Source of the DNA: CAWFLT01 sp963816795
GTDB lineage: Bacteria > Acidobacteriota > Vicinamibacteria > Vicinamibacterales > SCN-69-37
Length of the DNA stretch: 64,000 nucleotides
Assembly: GCA_963816795.1 (NCBI GenBank)
Contig: CAWFLT010000017.1
Span: forward strand, 558,001-622,000
Direction: 5' to 3'
Under the pieces are notes generated by a model. It made no database searches. It was given only the letters and a program-made list of their open reading frames with translations, and had not been told where the DNA came from. The position numbers and the translations under genes are program-made. Positions 8,864 to 17,589 of the stretch are shown here, piece after piece. Numbering within the stretch: the first letter of the stretch is position 1; every line of letters starts with the position of its first letter.

Positions 8864-9991
8864 TTGATCGCCGACCTCGCGTCCATTTCAACTCCTCGGG
8901 TGCTGGTCGATCGCGCCAAGGTTCACGCGAACATCGCGTCGATGCAGCAACTGGCCGCGGGCGCCGGAGTGACATTGCGACCCCACTGCAAGACCCACAA
9001 AAGCGTCACGGTCGCCCGCTGGCAGCTCGACGCCGGCGCCTCAGGCGTGTGCTGCGCGAAGCTCGCCGAGGCCGAGACCTTTGCAGACGCCGGGATCGAC
9101 GACATCCGGTTGCCGTATCCCGTCAACCCGGCCAATGCGACACGTGTGCTGGCTCTTCTCGATCGCGTCCGTCTCTCGATCATCGTGGACGACGTCGAGG
9201 TGGCACGGCAATGGTCTGAGAAGATGGTCGCGTCCGGACGACGGCTTGACGTGCTGATCAAAGTGGACGTCGGGTTCCACCGCTGCGGCATCGATCCGGA
9301 CTCCGGGCAGGCGTTCGATATCGTGCGCGAGGTCGCCGGCCTGCCGGGCGTGCGTCTGCGCGGCCTGTTGAGTCACGCCGGGCACGGCTATCTGGCGAGG
9401 TCCGTCTCCGAGATCGAGGCCATTGCGGAGCAGGAGATCGCGATTCTTGGCCACCTCGCGTCGCGCGCGCGATCGGCCGGTATCGAGATCGCCGAGATCA
9501 GCGTCGGGTCGACACCGACGGCCCGCTTCATCGCGCGTCAGGCCGGCGTCACGGAGATGCGCCCGGGCAATTACGTGTTCTTCGACCGCACGCAGGTCGG
9601 TCTCGAAGCGACGGCGATCGACAACTGCGCGCTGACCGTGCTCGCGACCGTCGTCAGCCGACCCTCGCCGACGCGTCTCAACTTCGATGCCGGCAGCAAG
9701 ACGCTCACGTCGGACGGCGTGCGGGGATTCGGCAGCCCGACCGGGCACGGTCTCGTGTTTCCCTCCATCGACGCGACGACGCCGGACCCGACCATCGCGA
9801 TCCAGCGTCTCTCGGAGGAACACGCCACCGCCGAGGTGCCAGAGAGCTGCCGCCTCAAGCCAGGAGATCGCGTCCGAATCCTGCCCAATCACTCCTGCGT
9901 CGTCACCAACCTGGCCGACGAGGTGACACTCGTCGAGGGCAGTGCGATTGTCGGGACGCTGAAGGTCGACGCGCGCGGGATGAACTACTGA
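8864..9991 (+). CDS. D-threonine aldolase / D-serine dehydratase-like PLP enzyme
   Basis: Fold-type III PLP enzyme of the alanine-racemase-like DSD1/DTA family, which cleaves D-threonine or dehydrates D-serine. LRPHCKTHKS (about residues 38-47) contains the PLP lysine. The C-terminal metal-binding pair is kept in ILPNHSCVVTN (His and Cys), a hallmark of the metal-dependent D-serine dehydratase and D-threonine aldolase group. The length, 375 residues, is typical. The TTG start at 8864 is supported by AAGGAG about ten bases upstream; frames starting at 8747 run inside the previous gene. The choice between aldolase and dehydratase cannot be made from sequence alone. Confidence 0.85.
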   Translation: MIADLASISTPRVLVDRAKVHANIASMQQLAAGAGVTLRPHCKTHKSVTVARWQLDAGASGVCCAKLAEAETFADAGIDDIRLPYPVNPANATRVLALLDRVRLSIIVDDVEVARQWSEKMVASGRRLDVLIKVDVGFHRCGIDPDSGQAFDIVREVAGLPGVRLRGLLSHAGHGYLARSVSEIEAIAEQEIAILGHLASRARSAGIEIAEISVGSTPTARFIARQAGVTEMRPGNYVFFDRTQVGLEATAIDNCALTVLATVVSRPSPTRLNFDAGSKTLTSDGVRGFGSPTGHGLVFPSIDATTPDPTIAIQRLSEEHATAEVPESCRLKPGDRVRILPNHSCVVTNLADEVTLVEGSAIVGTLKVDARGMNY

Positions 9992-10020
9992 TCGCGAGAT
10001 CCCGCTGCACTCGTGGCGGG

Positions 10021-10250
10021 AAAAGCTTCAACATGAAGACGGGAAGACGTGAAGGCCTGGCGTCGTGACCGAGTCGTGCTCACGCGGAACTGAGAGTCAG
10101 CTCTATCGACCGTCAGACTCTCAGTTTCGCGCGAGCACGACTCGGTTGATCGGCCCCTTGGGCCGCCGGCAGCTCGCTGCCGGCGACGCCAGGCACTTCC
10201 AGAGTTGCCAGGGCCTTCATGTCCTTCACGTCTTTACGGTGAAGGTTTTG
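10021..10250. repeat. Nested inverted-repeat element, copy 1
   Basis: The left edge has AAAAGCTTCAACATGAAG and the right edge CACGTCTTTACGGTGAAGG then TTTT, so the ends are imperfect inverted repeats. Inside lies a second palindrome, ACCGAGTCGTGCTC (about 10069) to GAGCACGACTCGGT (about 10132), and a hairpin CGCCGGCAGC-TC-GCTGCCGGCG (about 10164-10185). The right arm is almost identical, in reverse complement, to the left arm of the copy at 18509. No open frame looks coding. Confidence 0.75.
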
Positions 10251-10259
10251 GGCTGGGAG

Positions 10260-10559
10260 TCAGTCGATTGGGAATACATCCCCGAGACCATCGACGGGCC
10301 TCGGGATCACATGTACGCCAACGAGCTCGCCGACCTTGCGTGCCGCGGCGGCGCCGGCGTCGGTGGCTGCCTTGACGGAGGCGACGTCGCCGCGGACGAT
10401 CGCCGTGACGAGCCCGGCGTCGACCTTCTGCCAGCCGACGAACACGACGTTGGCGGTCTTGACCATCGCGTCGGTCGCTTCGACCATCCCGACGAACCCT
10501 CGCGTCTCGACCATTCCAAGCGCTTCACCGGGCAGCGGCTGATTCTTCGCGGCACTCAT
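10260..10559 (-). CDS. Bacterial microcompartment shell protein (BMC domain), orphan
   Basis: Hexamer-forming shell protein of 99 residues with a single BMC domain, in the PduA/EutM/CcmK size class. Key segments are EALGMVETRGFVGMVEATDA, MVKTANV, KVDAGLVTAIVRGDVASVK and VHVIPRPVDGL. The start is ATG at 10559, preceded by TAAAGT seven bases upstream, which suggests a leaderless message. The longer upstream frame is Arg/Ser/Pro-rich and not real. No other shell protein, encapsulated enzyme, or BMC-associated aldehyde or alcohol dehydrogenase is in the window. The gene lies between a repeat element and the DUF1501/DUF1800 pair. Confidence 0.88.
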   Translation of the reverse strand: MSAAKNQPLPGEALGMVETRGFVGMVEATDAMVKTANVVFVGWQKVDAGLVTAIVRGDVASVKAATDAGAAAARKVGELVGVHVIPRPVDGLGDVFPID

Positions 10560-10566
10560 GCGAAAG

Positions 10567-10572
10567 ACTTTA
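10567..10572 (-). promoter_or_regulatory. Leaderless-type -10 (TAAAGT) for the BMC gene
   Basis: On the minus strand TAAAGT is followed by seven bases and then the ATG at 10559, with no Shine-Dalgarno. The position fits a leaderless transcript. Confidence 0.45.
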
Positions 10573-10577
10573 GCACT

Positions 10578-10630
10578 AAGAACGAGGACACGGAGAAGAA
10601 CTGGAGAGCACGGAGAAGAGCTGAGACTGA
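10578..10630. repeat. ACACGGAGAAG-type dispersed repeat
   Basis: Two units of (A)CACGGAGAAG separated by AACTGGAGAG, followed by AGCTGAGACTGAGAC. The same pattern occurs in the opposite orientation at 15596-15645 and inside the acyltransferase gene at 54366-54414. Confidence 0.65.
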
Positions 10631-10640
10631 GACACCGCGA

Positions 10641-10697
10641 GGGAGCGAGCGTAGCGAGCCCCGAGCGTCCGAAGCGTGGGGGTGGGGCCCCACGCGG
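10641..10697. repeat. GTGGGGCCCCAC palindrome repeat, copy A
   Basis: Reads AGCGAGCCCCGAGCGTCCGA then AGCGTGGGGGTGGGGCCCCA and CGCGGTTC. Its reverse complement matches 15459-15509 over about 45 bases with a single visible difference. It reaches the stop codon of the DUF1501 gene and could form a hairpin terminator there. Confidence 0.7.
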
Positions 10698-10698
10698 T

Positions 10699-11940
10699 TC
10701 AAGCAAAGAAACCAAGCGGCTTCTTGTAGGCATAGCCCGGGAAGATCTTCGAGAGGTCTTTGGCTCCGAGGTGCCGGGTGACCACTTCGGCGAAGACGTC
10801 GCGGAAGTCGGTGGTGATGGCGAGGTCACGGCCTTCCCAGCGCTGAGCCTGGCCGAGGCCGGGCCACTGGCCGTAGACTTTGCCGCCCTTGACGCCGCCG
10901 CCGAGAATCATCATCGCGTTGCCGTGGCCGTGGTCGGTGCCGCGGTTGCCGTTCTCCTGCACCGCTCGGCCGAACTCGGACATGCTGACGAGCACGACGT
11001 CCGCCATCCTGTCGCCGAGGTCACGCCGGAACGCGGTGATGCCGCGGGCGAAATCTTCGAGAAGGCCACTCAGCCGATTCGGCTGCTGGATGTGCGTGTC
11101 CCAGCCACCCATCTCAGCGAACGCAACTTCGAGGCCGAGGTCGCTCTTGATCAGCAGCGCGACTTGTCGAAGGGCCTCGCCGAAGCCCGAGCGCGGATAC
11201 TCGGCGCCGTTGGCCGGTGTGTATTTCGACGGGTCCGTGTCCTTGAGCATCTTGACGGCGTCGAAGGCTTCCTTGCCGGTCGGCTGCAACAGCGAATCGG
11301 CAGCCTGCGAGTACTGCGACTCGAAGCCGGAGGCCATCATGTCCGTTGCGCCGCCGGCGCGGACGCCGAACTGACTGAGCTGACCGATGGCGAGCGCCGG
11401 CGCTGTGCCCTGCAGGGTTCGCGGCAGTTGCGGCGCAAGCGCGACGGCGCGAAACGGGCTCGCCTTCTCGTGTTCCTTGGCATGGAGGTAGCGGTTGAGC
11501 CAGCCATCGCGCGTACTCTTCAGGCCTGGCGTGCCACTCTCCATGAAGTCCTGCGCGTCGAAGTGCGAACGCGTCGGATCGTGCGACCCGCATGCGTGCA
11601 CGATCGCGAGCTCGCCGCTCTGAAACAGCGGCGCGAGCGGCGCCATCCGCGCGTTCAGTCCGAAGAACCCGTCGAGATCGACCGCGCTCTGCTCGTTCCC
11701 GCCAGCGGCGCGTTCGCCGGGCTTGGGAATGCCGATGGTCGGCCGCGCACGGTAGTAGGCCGCATCGCCGAACGGCACGATCATGTTCAGACCGTCCACG
11801 GCGCCGCGCTGAAAGATCGTGACCAGCACCTTCTTGCGCGCCTGCGCCGCCTGCGCGGTCCGCGCGATGAACACCGGCGCGAAACCGAGGCTCACCAGGG
11901 CAACGCTGCCGTTCTTGAGGAAAATGCGACGGGTCATCAT
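10699..11940 (-). CDS. DUF1501 exported protein (sulfatase-like fold)
   Basis: DUF1501 family protein of 413 residues. It opens with TRRIFLKNGSVALVSLGFAP, a Tat-like twin-Arg signal peptide, then KVLVTIFQRGAVDGLN. A conserved metal-site-like block, GTDHGHGNAMMILGGGVKGG, and MGGWDTHIQQPNRL place it in the alkaline-phosphatase-like superfamily, but its biochemical role is not established. It follows DUF1800 with a gap of about 50 bases. This pairing is widespread in Acidobacteriota, Planctomycetota and Proteobacteria, and the two are probably cotranscribed and exported together. Confidence 0.9.
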   Translation of the reverse strand: MMTRRIFLKNGSVALVSLGFAPVFIARTAQAAQARKKVLVTIFQRGAVDGLNMIVPFGDAAYYRARPTIGIPKPGERAAGGNEQSAVDLDGFFGLNARMAPLAPLFQSGELAIVHACGSHDPTRSHFDAQDFMESGTPGLKSTRDGWLNRYLHAKEHEKASPFRAVALAPQLPRTLQGTAPALAIGQLSQFGVRAGGATDMMASGFESQYSQAADSLLQPTGKEAFDAVKMLKDTDPSKYTPANGAEYPRSGFGEALRQVALLIKSDLGLEVAFAEMGGWDTHIQQPNRLSGLLEDFARGITAFRRDLGDRMADVVLVSMSEFGRAVQENGNRGTDHGHGNAMMILGGGVKGGKVYGQWPGLGQAQRWEGRDLAITTDFRDVFAEVVTRHLGAKDLSKIFPGYAYKKPLGFFA

Positions 11941-11994
11941 TGCTCTGTCTCCGTCAAAACTTGTCCGCGCTAGCCCGAGTCGGGCACTAGCTGT

Positions 11995-13890
11995 CTATCG
12001 TCTCTGAAACTCCGGCGATCCGAGCGCGAGGGCCAGCAGTGTCTGCGGGCTTTCGGCGCGGGCGAGGGTCGCGCGGGTCGCAGCCGACGCGTCGCCGGCG
12101 AGAATCGTGCGAATGACGTGGTCGCGCGACGCTTCCGTCGTGTCGGGTGCGAGCGCGAGCGTATCGACCTGGATCGGCGCGCGCGCCAGTTGGCCAGGGC
12201 GCATTTGAAGCGGGCCGGGCTGTCCGGCCCGCGCACCGGCGTTCGGCCGTTTTGGCTGGCCGGCTGGCGGACCCGGTTGTCCGCCGCGTCCGTCCATCGC
12301 CGCACGCTGCGGGAATCCGCCCGCGAGCAACTGCACGGCGAAGTTCATTCTGTTGAGCAGCGCGCCGGTATTCACCCAGGCGTCGGCCGTCATGCTGTAG
12401 CCGGTCGGCGGCTGGCAGCCGTAGAGCGGCATGCCCAAGTCGGTCCGCAGCGCCTGGATCACGGACTGCGCGTTCTGCACGTTGGCGTTGACCGCGCGCG
12501 CCGCCGAGGCGACGAACTCCAGCGGTGTTTTCACCTTCGCGCGATAGGCGCCGTCGGCAAAGAACTCGGGCGACGTGACGATGAGCTTCGTCACCTCGCG
12601 CAGGTCGCCCTTGGTGTCGCGGAACTTCTTCGCGGCCCGGTCGACGAGCTCCGCCGGCGGCTCATCCGCGACGAACCGCTGCGCCAGTTTGAACGCGATG
12701 TGCTTCGCCGTCGCCGGATGCTGCGCGAGCAGGTCGAGCGCGCGCTCGCCCTCCTCCTGCCCCTTGCCGGCCGGGAACCTGGTTCCGAGCAGGACCTTCT
12801 CGCCGGCGTCGTGTGTCTGCGGACGGAACAGGAACTGCCCGCCCTGCTGCGGCCGATCGATCGTCCAGCCCGTCAGGATGCGAGCGAGCGCAACGACGTC
12901 GGCTTGCGTGTAGCCGCCGTCGACGCCGAGCGTGTGGAGCTCCATGAGCTCGCGCGCGTAGTTCTCGTTCAGGCCAGGCCGCTGCCGTTGCGGCGGCCGC
13001 GGCAATTGGGCGCCTGCCGCGATCTGCCCTGGCCGTACCGGTGCAGGACGAACCTGCCCGGGCCGGATGATCGGCGGTTGGGGCTTCCGGCGCATGTCGG
13101 CGACCCGTTGATTGTTCTGGGCCGCAAGCACTGGAGATCCTTCCGGCGCCTGGCTCTGGAAGTTATCGAGATAGAACAGCATCGCCGGGCTCTGCGCGGT
13201 CGCGCCGAGCATGGCGCGGAAGCTGCCGAGAACGTGCGGACGAATGGCGTCACGCTCGTACCCGGGCAGGTACTGCCGCACCTGACCCTTGCCGATGAAC
13301 ACATTGAAGTGGTTGAACCAGAAATCGACGAGCACTTCCTCGAGTTGCCGCTCGGTGAGCACGGCACGCAACACCTTCGCTTGCATCAACTCGTTGGTGA
13401 CGTTCTGCGCCGCCTGCTGGACCTGACGCTGTTCGGGACTCAGTGGATCGTTCGGACGAGCGGGCGTTTGCGGCGTCATCATCATGTCGTCCGACTTCGC
13501 TTGCGCCTGCGCCTGTGCTTTCGCCTGCTTCAACTGCTGATCGCGACGCAGCGCGTCGGCCGGCGCGTAGTACTTGGCCGTCAGCTCCGCTGTCGTCATC
13601 GACAACGTCTCGAAGCCCGCCAGCCGATCGGTCAGCGCTGTGTCCGTCAGTCGATCTGGATGCAGCTGCTGATCGATGAACGCGGCGAGTCCCAGTTTCT
13701 GCACGCGATCGACATCCCCCGGTCGCACGCCAAAGGTGATCCGGTTCAGCACATGCGCGATCGTTCGCGCATCGGCGTTCCTCGGAATGTCGGACGCGAC
13801 ACGCGCGCCCAGGCTGCCCGAAACGCCCAGCATCAGCGCGGCGGCTGCCGTCACGATGGTGAGAAGCCGAATTCGATGAGCAGGTGTCAT
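11995..13890 (-). CDS. DUF1800 exported protein
   Basis: DUF1800 family protein of 631 residues; function unknown. ATG at 13890 gives MTPAHRIRLLTIVTAAAALM, a signal peptide. The conserved N-terminal block HVLNRITFGVRPGDVDRVQK and the central NYARELMELHTLGVDGGYTQ are family signatures, as is LTGWTIDRP. Low-complexity Gln/Lys/Ala and Pro/Arg/Gln segments (about 13490-13560, 12960-13140 and 12180-12300) break the domain. It is upstream of and in line with DUF1501. A bent start at 13935 is possible but lacks a signal. Confidence 0.9.
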   Translation of the reverse strand: MTPAHRIRLLTIVTAAAALMLGVSGSLGARVASDIPRNADARTIAHVLNRITFGVRPGDVDRVQKLGLAAFIDQQLHPDRLTDTALTDRLAGFETLSMTTAELTAKYYAPADALRRDQQLKQAKAQAQAQAKSDDMMMTPQTPARPNDPLSPEQRQVQQAAQNVTNELMQAKVLRAVLTERQLEEVLVDFWFNHFNVFIGKGQVRQYLPGYERDAIRPHVLGSFRAMLGATAQSPAMLFYLDNFQSQAPEGSPVLAAQNNQRVADMRRKPQPPIIRPGQVRPAPVRPGQIAAGAQLPRPPQRQRPGLNENYARELMELHTLGVDGGYTQADVVALARILTGWTIDRPQQGGQFLFRPQTHDAGEKVLLGTRFPAGKGQEEGERALDLLAQHPATAKHIAFKLAQRFVADEPPAELVDRAAKKFRDTKGDLREVTKLIVTSPEFFADGAYRAKVKTPLEFVASAARAVNANVQNAQSVIQALRTDLGMPLYGCQPPTGYSMTADAWVNTGALLNRMNFAVQLLAGGFPQRAAMDGRGGQPGPPAGQPKRPNAGARAGQPGPLQMRPGQLARAPIQVDTLALAPDTTEASRDHVIRTILAGDASAATRATLARAESPQTLLALALGSPEFQRR

Positions 13891-13938
13891 ACAACTGTTT
13901 AGACCGGGACTCATACGAAAGGCAAAATACCTCATCCC

Positions 13939-14895
13939 ATGTCCTTAGTCATTGCCGATCCCGCCTCCCGTGAAGAAATCATGGATGGCACCTATCCCAT
14001 TTGGGGAGAAGGACTTAGCCGCACCGCCTACTCGCAGTGGAATCGCGCCCAGATGGAGACGCCCTGGGGCCGGGAACACCTGCGCCGGGTGGCGCTCGTC
14101 GAAGGGGGAGAGGTCGTGGCCAGCGCGAAACGCTACGACTTTCGCGCCCGCTGGTCCGGCCAGACCGTCGATGTGCTCGGCATTGGCGCGGTGTTCACGC
14201 CGCCCGCCAGGCGTGGCCAGGGCCACGCCGCGGCACTCATCGACGCGATGGTGACGGACGCGGCGGAGCGCGGCTGTGCGATCGCGTTGCTGTTCTCGGA
14301 GATCGGCGCCCAGTACTATGAGCGCCTCGGGTTTCAGGTCGTCCCGCGCGCCATGGTGACGGTCGACGTCTTGCCGTTCACCGGGTCGCCGGCCATGCTG
14401 GTGAGATCGGGCGAGGCCGCCGATCTCGGAGCGATTGCGGAGATCACCGCGCGATATGCCGAGGGTGCGGCCTTCGCGCTGGACAGGACGCCGGATTTGA
14501 TTGGCTTTGGCCTGGCACGCAAGCGTCTGCTGGCGGGCCTCGGACCTTCGGGGCTTCGCGACGTCGAGTTCTTCGTCACCGAAGAGGCGTATCGTGCGGC
14601 CGCGTATGTCGTCATCACGCGTGGGCCGCACGGACGACGACTCGAGGAATGCGGCGACCGCGATCCGACCGGTGCGCGCGTGGGCGCGATGCTGCAGGTG
14701 CTCTCCGCACGCACCCCGGCCGATCCACCGCTACGGCTGGTGGGCTGGCTGCCGGACTCATTGCGGCCGCCGCAGGTACGAGTGGAGGCCGGGCTGCCGC
14801 CAAAGGACATCATGATGTGGCGGCCGGTGGGCGCTGCCGCGCCGGGAGCGGATACGCTGGTGCCAACGGTGTACTGGCCGCTCGACCTGTTTTGA
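13939..14895 (+). CDS. GNAT-family N-acetyltransferase
   Basis: Acetyl-CoA-dependent acetyltransferase, 318 residues; substrate unknown. The acetyl-CoA-binding motif A is GIGAVFTPPARRGQGHAAAL (RRGQGHA is the pyrophosphate loop), and ALLFSEIGAQYYERLGFQVV is the usual beta-bulge/helix after it. The C-terminal 150 residues look like a second, degenerate GNAT-like half. It diverges from the DUF1800 gene with 48 bases between and precedes lspA by about 20 bases, so transcription with lspA is likely. Confidence 0.83.
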   Translation: MSLVIADPASREEIMDGTYPIWGEGLSRTAYSQWNRAQMETPWGREHLRRVALVEGGEVVASAKRYDFRARWSGQTVDVLGIGAVFTPPARRGQGHAAALIDAMVTDAAERGCAIALLFSEIGAQYYERLGFQVVPRAMVTVDVLPFTGSPAMLVRSGEAADLGAIAEITARYAEGAAFALDRTPDLIGFGLARKRLLAGLGPSGLRDVEFFVTEEAYRAAAYVVITRGPHGRRLEECGDRDPTGARVGAMLQVLSARTPADPPLRLVGWLPDSLRPPQVRVEAGLPPKDIMMWRPVGAAAPGADTLVPTVYWPLDLF

Positions 14896-14917
14896 GCACG
14901 TTGGAAGGTGCCGCGCA

Positions 14918-15442
14918 ATGAATAGCCCTTGGATACGTTCCGCGCTGCTGGCCCTGGTGGTCGCGACGATTGGCTGCGACCGGGTGACGAAGCACATCGC
15001 CGCCGAGACCCTTGCCGGCGAACCGCGCCAGTCGTTTCTGGGAGACACGGTCAGGCTCGAGTACGTCGAGAACACCGGGGCGTTTCTGAGCCTGGGCGCC
15101 GATCTGCCACCGGTGGTGCGAACGGCGCTCTTCACCGTCGGCAACGGGCTGATTCTTGCCGCCACCATCTTCATGGCGGCGCGCCTGCAGTGGACAGGGC
15201 TGCAACTGTTCGGCCTCGCCCTCGTCTTCGCCGGCGGCGCGTCCAACCTCGCCGATCGCATCGCGCGGGGCAGCGTGATCGACTTCATGAATGTCGGGCT
15301 CGGCTCGCTCCGAACCGGCATCTTCAATGTGGCGGACGTCGCGATCCTCGGCGGGCTGGGGTTCCTGCTGTTTGCGCATTTCAAACCCAGCCACGTGCCA
15401 ACGCCAAAACCTCCACACCCCGAAGAGGCCGAAGGCCTCTAG
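14918..15442 (+). CDS. lspA: Lipoprotein signal peptidase (signal peptidase II)
   Basis: Integral membrane aspartyl peptidase that removes the signal peptide of diacylglyceryl-modified prolipoproteins. Four hydrophobic segments are visible. Family blocks are VENTGAFLSLG, FAGGASNLADRIARGSVIDF (first catalytic Asp) and FNVADVAILGG (second catalytic Asp). It is 174 residues long, within the family range. The last residues, PHPEEAEGL, are read from a hairpin overlapping the stop codon, so the tail looks extended by repeat or terminator sequence. At least one clear lipoprotein substrate is encoded nearby (17707). Confidence 0.93.
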   Translation: MNSPWIRSALLALVVATIGCDRVTKHIAAETLAGEPRQSFLGDTVRLEYVENTGAFLSLGADLPPVVRTALFTVGNGLILAATIFMAARLQWTGLQLFGLALVFAGGASNLADRIARGSVIDFMNVGLGSLRTGIFNVADVAILGGLGFLLFAHFKPSHVPTPKPPHPEEAEGL

Positions 15443-15457
15443 GACCTTAACATTTTT
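15425..15457 (+). terminator. Possible terminator at the end of lspA
   Basis: GAGGCC-GAA-GGCCTC forms a perfect six-pair stem overlapping the lspA stop codon, followed about a dozen bases later by ATTTTT. The spacing to the T run is longer than in classical Rho-independent terminators, so this is tentative. Confidence 0.4.
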
Positions 15458-15458
15458 A

Positions 15459-15562
15459 AACCGCGTGGGGCTCCACCCCCACGCTTCGGACGCTCGGGGC
15501 TCGCTACGCGGGGTGTCCGCTTTTGCTTAGGGGCGTGGGGCCCCACCCCCACGCCTCGGGCC
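15459..15562. repeat. GTGGGGCCCCAC palindrome repeats, copies B and C
   Basis: Two copies of GCGTGGGGCTCCACCCCCAC-like palindromes (about 15464 and 15533), with the flank GCTTCGGACGCTCGGGGCTC between. The first copy matches copy A at 10641-10697 in reverse complement over about 45 bases. A related copy is at 51320-51440. Confidence 0.75.
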
Positions 15563-15595
15563 CGCGCCACAAATCAGGCGCGGGGGTGTCATCTT

Positions 15596-15645
15596 TGCTC
15601 TTCTCCGTGTCCTCTAGCTCTTCTCCGTGGCCTCGTTCTCCTCGT
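15596..15645. repeat. CTTCTCCGTGTCCTCTAGCT-type dispersed repeat
   Basis: Reverse complement reads ACGAGGCCACGGAGAAGAGC then TAGAGGACACGGAGAAG. The same unit order occurs inside the acyltransferase gene (54366-54414) and, more loosely, at 10578-10630. Confidence 0.7.
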
Positions 15646-15668
15646 TATACTCAGCCCGGTCCTGGAGG
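15646..15668 (+). promoter_or_regulatory. Promoter -10 TATACT and ribosome site of the M20 gene
   Basis: TATACT at 15646-15651 is a good -10 hexamer, followed by TGGAGG at 15663-15668, seven bases before the ATG at 15675. The promoter begins exactly where the repeat ends. Confidence 0.5.
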
Positions 15669-15674
15669 CTGACG

Positions 15675-16987
15675 ATGCGCGTACGAACCTGCCGTGGAAT
15701 GGTCGTGATGGCGATGCTCCTGCTGCCGCCGGTGGGGACGGCGTCGCAATCGCTGGCCACGGACGTCGAGAAGCTGATCGTCGCGGTCGAGCCCGAGCTG
15801 ATGCAGTGGCGGCGGCACCTCCATCAGAATCCCGAGCTGTCGAACCGCGAGATCGAAACGGCGAACTACGTCGCCGAGCGGCTGCGGAGCTTCGGCCTCG
15901 AGCCTCAGACCGGCATCGCCAGGACCGGTGTCGTCGCGTTGCTGCGCGGCGGACGGCCGGGTCCGGTCGTGGCCCTGCGCGCCGACATGGACGGGCTGCC
16001 GGTGCGCGAAGAGACGAACCTGCCGTTCGCGAGCAAGGCCACCGCCGAATACGAAGGCAACAAGGTCGGCGTCATGCACGCGTGCGGGCACGACACGCAC
16101 GTCGCGATCCTGCTGGCGACCGCGCGCGTGCTCACGCAGGTGAAGGATCGGCTGCCCGGATCGGTGAAGTTCATCTTCCAGCCGGCCGAAGAAGGCGCGC
16201 CGCTCGACGAACGGCCGGCAGGCGCCGAGAAGATGATCGCCGAAGGCGTCATGCAGAATCCGAAGGTCGACGCGGTGTTCGGCCTGCACGTCTTCGCGAA
16301 CGTGCCGACCGGCACGATCACGTATCGCAGCGGTCCGTTCATGGCGGCGGCCGATCAGTTCGACATCATCGTCACCGGCAAACAGACGCACGGGTCGGCG
16401 CCGTGGCGCGGCGTCGATCCGATCGTCGTCGGGTCGCAGATCGTCACCGCGCTGCAGACGATCGTCAGCCGCAACGTCGACATCACGCGGCTGCCTGCCA
16501 TCGTGTCGGTCGGGCAGTTCCAGTCCGGCGTCCGCAACAACATCATTCCCGAGACCGCGCGGCTCGTCGGCACGATCCGGACGTTCGACGATGCGGTGCA
16601 GAACGACATTCACGCGCGCGTCAAGAAGATCGCCGAAGGGATCGCCGCCGGCGCCGGCGCGACCGTGGACGTGAAGATCTACCGCGGCTATCCGGTCACC
16701 GCCAACGATCCGGCGCTCACCACGCAGGATGCTGCCGACGCTCAAGCGTGTGGCGCCAGGGCAGAGTGAAGCAGTCGGAGCTGATCACCGGCGCCGAGGA
16801 CTTCACCTACTTCCAGCGGCAGGCGCCGGGATTGTTCGTGTTCCTCGGCATCACGCCGCCGGAACAGGTCGGCAAGGCGCCGGCCAATCACTCGCCGCTG
16901 TTCTTCGTCGACGAGAAGGCGCTGCCGACCGGCGTCCGCGCCCTGACGCACCTGGCCGTGGACTATCTCTCCGCGCCCTTGAAATGA
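15675..16987 (+). CDS. Secreted M20-family amidohydrolase (frameshifted in this sequence)
   Basis: Zinc amidohydrolase of the IAA-amino-acid or hippurate hydrolase (M20D) group. The signal peptide is in MVVMAMLLLPPVGTASQ. Metal-site blocks are MHACGHDTH, FIFQPAEEGAP and GLHVF; the last His ligand is in ANHSPLFFVDEKAL. The frame is open to about 16725, then needs one extra base skipped before MLPTLKRVAPG and another about 40 bases later before VKQSELITGAEDFTYFQRQ. Both shifts are in the same sense. With both corrected the product is a full-length enzyme, so I treat it as one gene. Either sequencing error or a recent pseudogene would explain it. Confidence 0.82.
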
Positions 16988-17583
16988 TCGGCATGACGCC
17001 GAAGTTCTTCAAGACGCCCGCTGATCTGCGCGACTGGTTCGATCGCCATCACGCGACGGCGACCGAGCTCCTCGTCGGCTACTACAAGAAGACGTCGGGC
17101 AAGGCGAGCGTGGATTGGTCGCAGTCTGTCGACGAGGCGCTGTGCGTCGGTTGGATCGATGGCGTTCGTCGGAGCCTGGACGACGAGCGCTACACCATCC
17201 GGTTTACGCCGCGGAAGCCGTCGAGCATCTGGAGCGCGATCAACATCAGGAAAGTGACCGCGCTGAAGAAAGCCGGCCGGATGCGGCCCGCCGGTCTCAA
17301 AGCGTTCGCGACCCGGCGCGAGAACAAGTCCGGCGTGTATTCGTACGAGCAGCGGCCGGACCGGCTGGTCGCTCCCTACGACGCGATGCTGAAGAAGAAC
17401 ACGGCCGCGGCCGCGTACTTCGAGGCCCAACCGGCGTCGTACCGGCGCGCCATGATTTGGTGGGTGATCTCGGCGAAACAGGAGGAAACGCGCGCCCGCC
17501 GGGTTGCGATGCTGGTGGATCTCTCCGCGCGTGGTGAGCGGCATCCGCAGTTCACGAAGTGGACGCCGAAGCGCTTGCGATAG
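16984..17583 (+). CDS. YdeI/OmpD-associated-like protein
   Basis: Cytoplasmic protein of about 200 residues, function unclear. TPADLRDWFDRHHATATELL, SQSVDEALCVGWIDGVRR and FTPRKPSSIWSAIN are the family blocks of the YdeI (bacteriocin-protection/OmpD-associated) group, which is often linked to stress tolerance. The ATG at 16984 overlaps the stop of the M20 gene; an alternative ATG is at 16993. The C-terminal Arg-rich helix (ARRVAMLVDLSARGERHPQF) is typical. Confidence 0.82.
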   Translation: MIGMTPKFFKTPADLRDWFDRHHATATELLVGYYKKTSGKASVDWSQSVDEALCVGWIDGVRRSLDDERYTIRFTPRKPSSIWSAINIRKVTALKKAGRMRPAGLKAFATRRENKSGVYSYEQRPDRLVAPYDAMLKKNTAAAAYFEAQPASYRRAMIWWVISAKQEETRARRVAMLVDLSARGERHPQFTKWTPKRLR

Positions 17584-17589
17584 CCAGAT

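Noticed and set aside
10560..10829. N-terminal extension of the BMC protein
   Set aside because: The extra 90 residues are Ser/Pro/Arg-rich and read across repeats; the BMC domain starts at 10559.
12118..13902. 594-residue plus-strand frame opposite DUF1800
   Set aside because: Arg-rich composition without motifs, fully antisense to a gene with clear family blocks and signal peptide.
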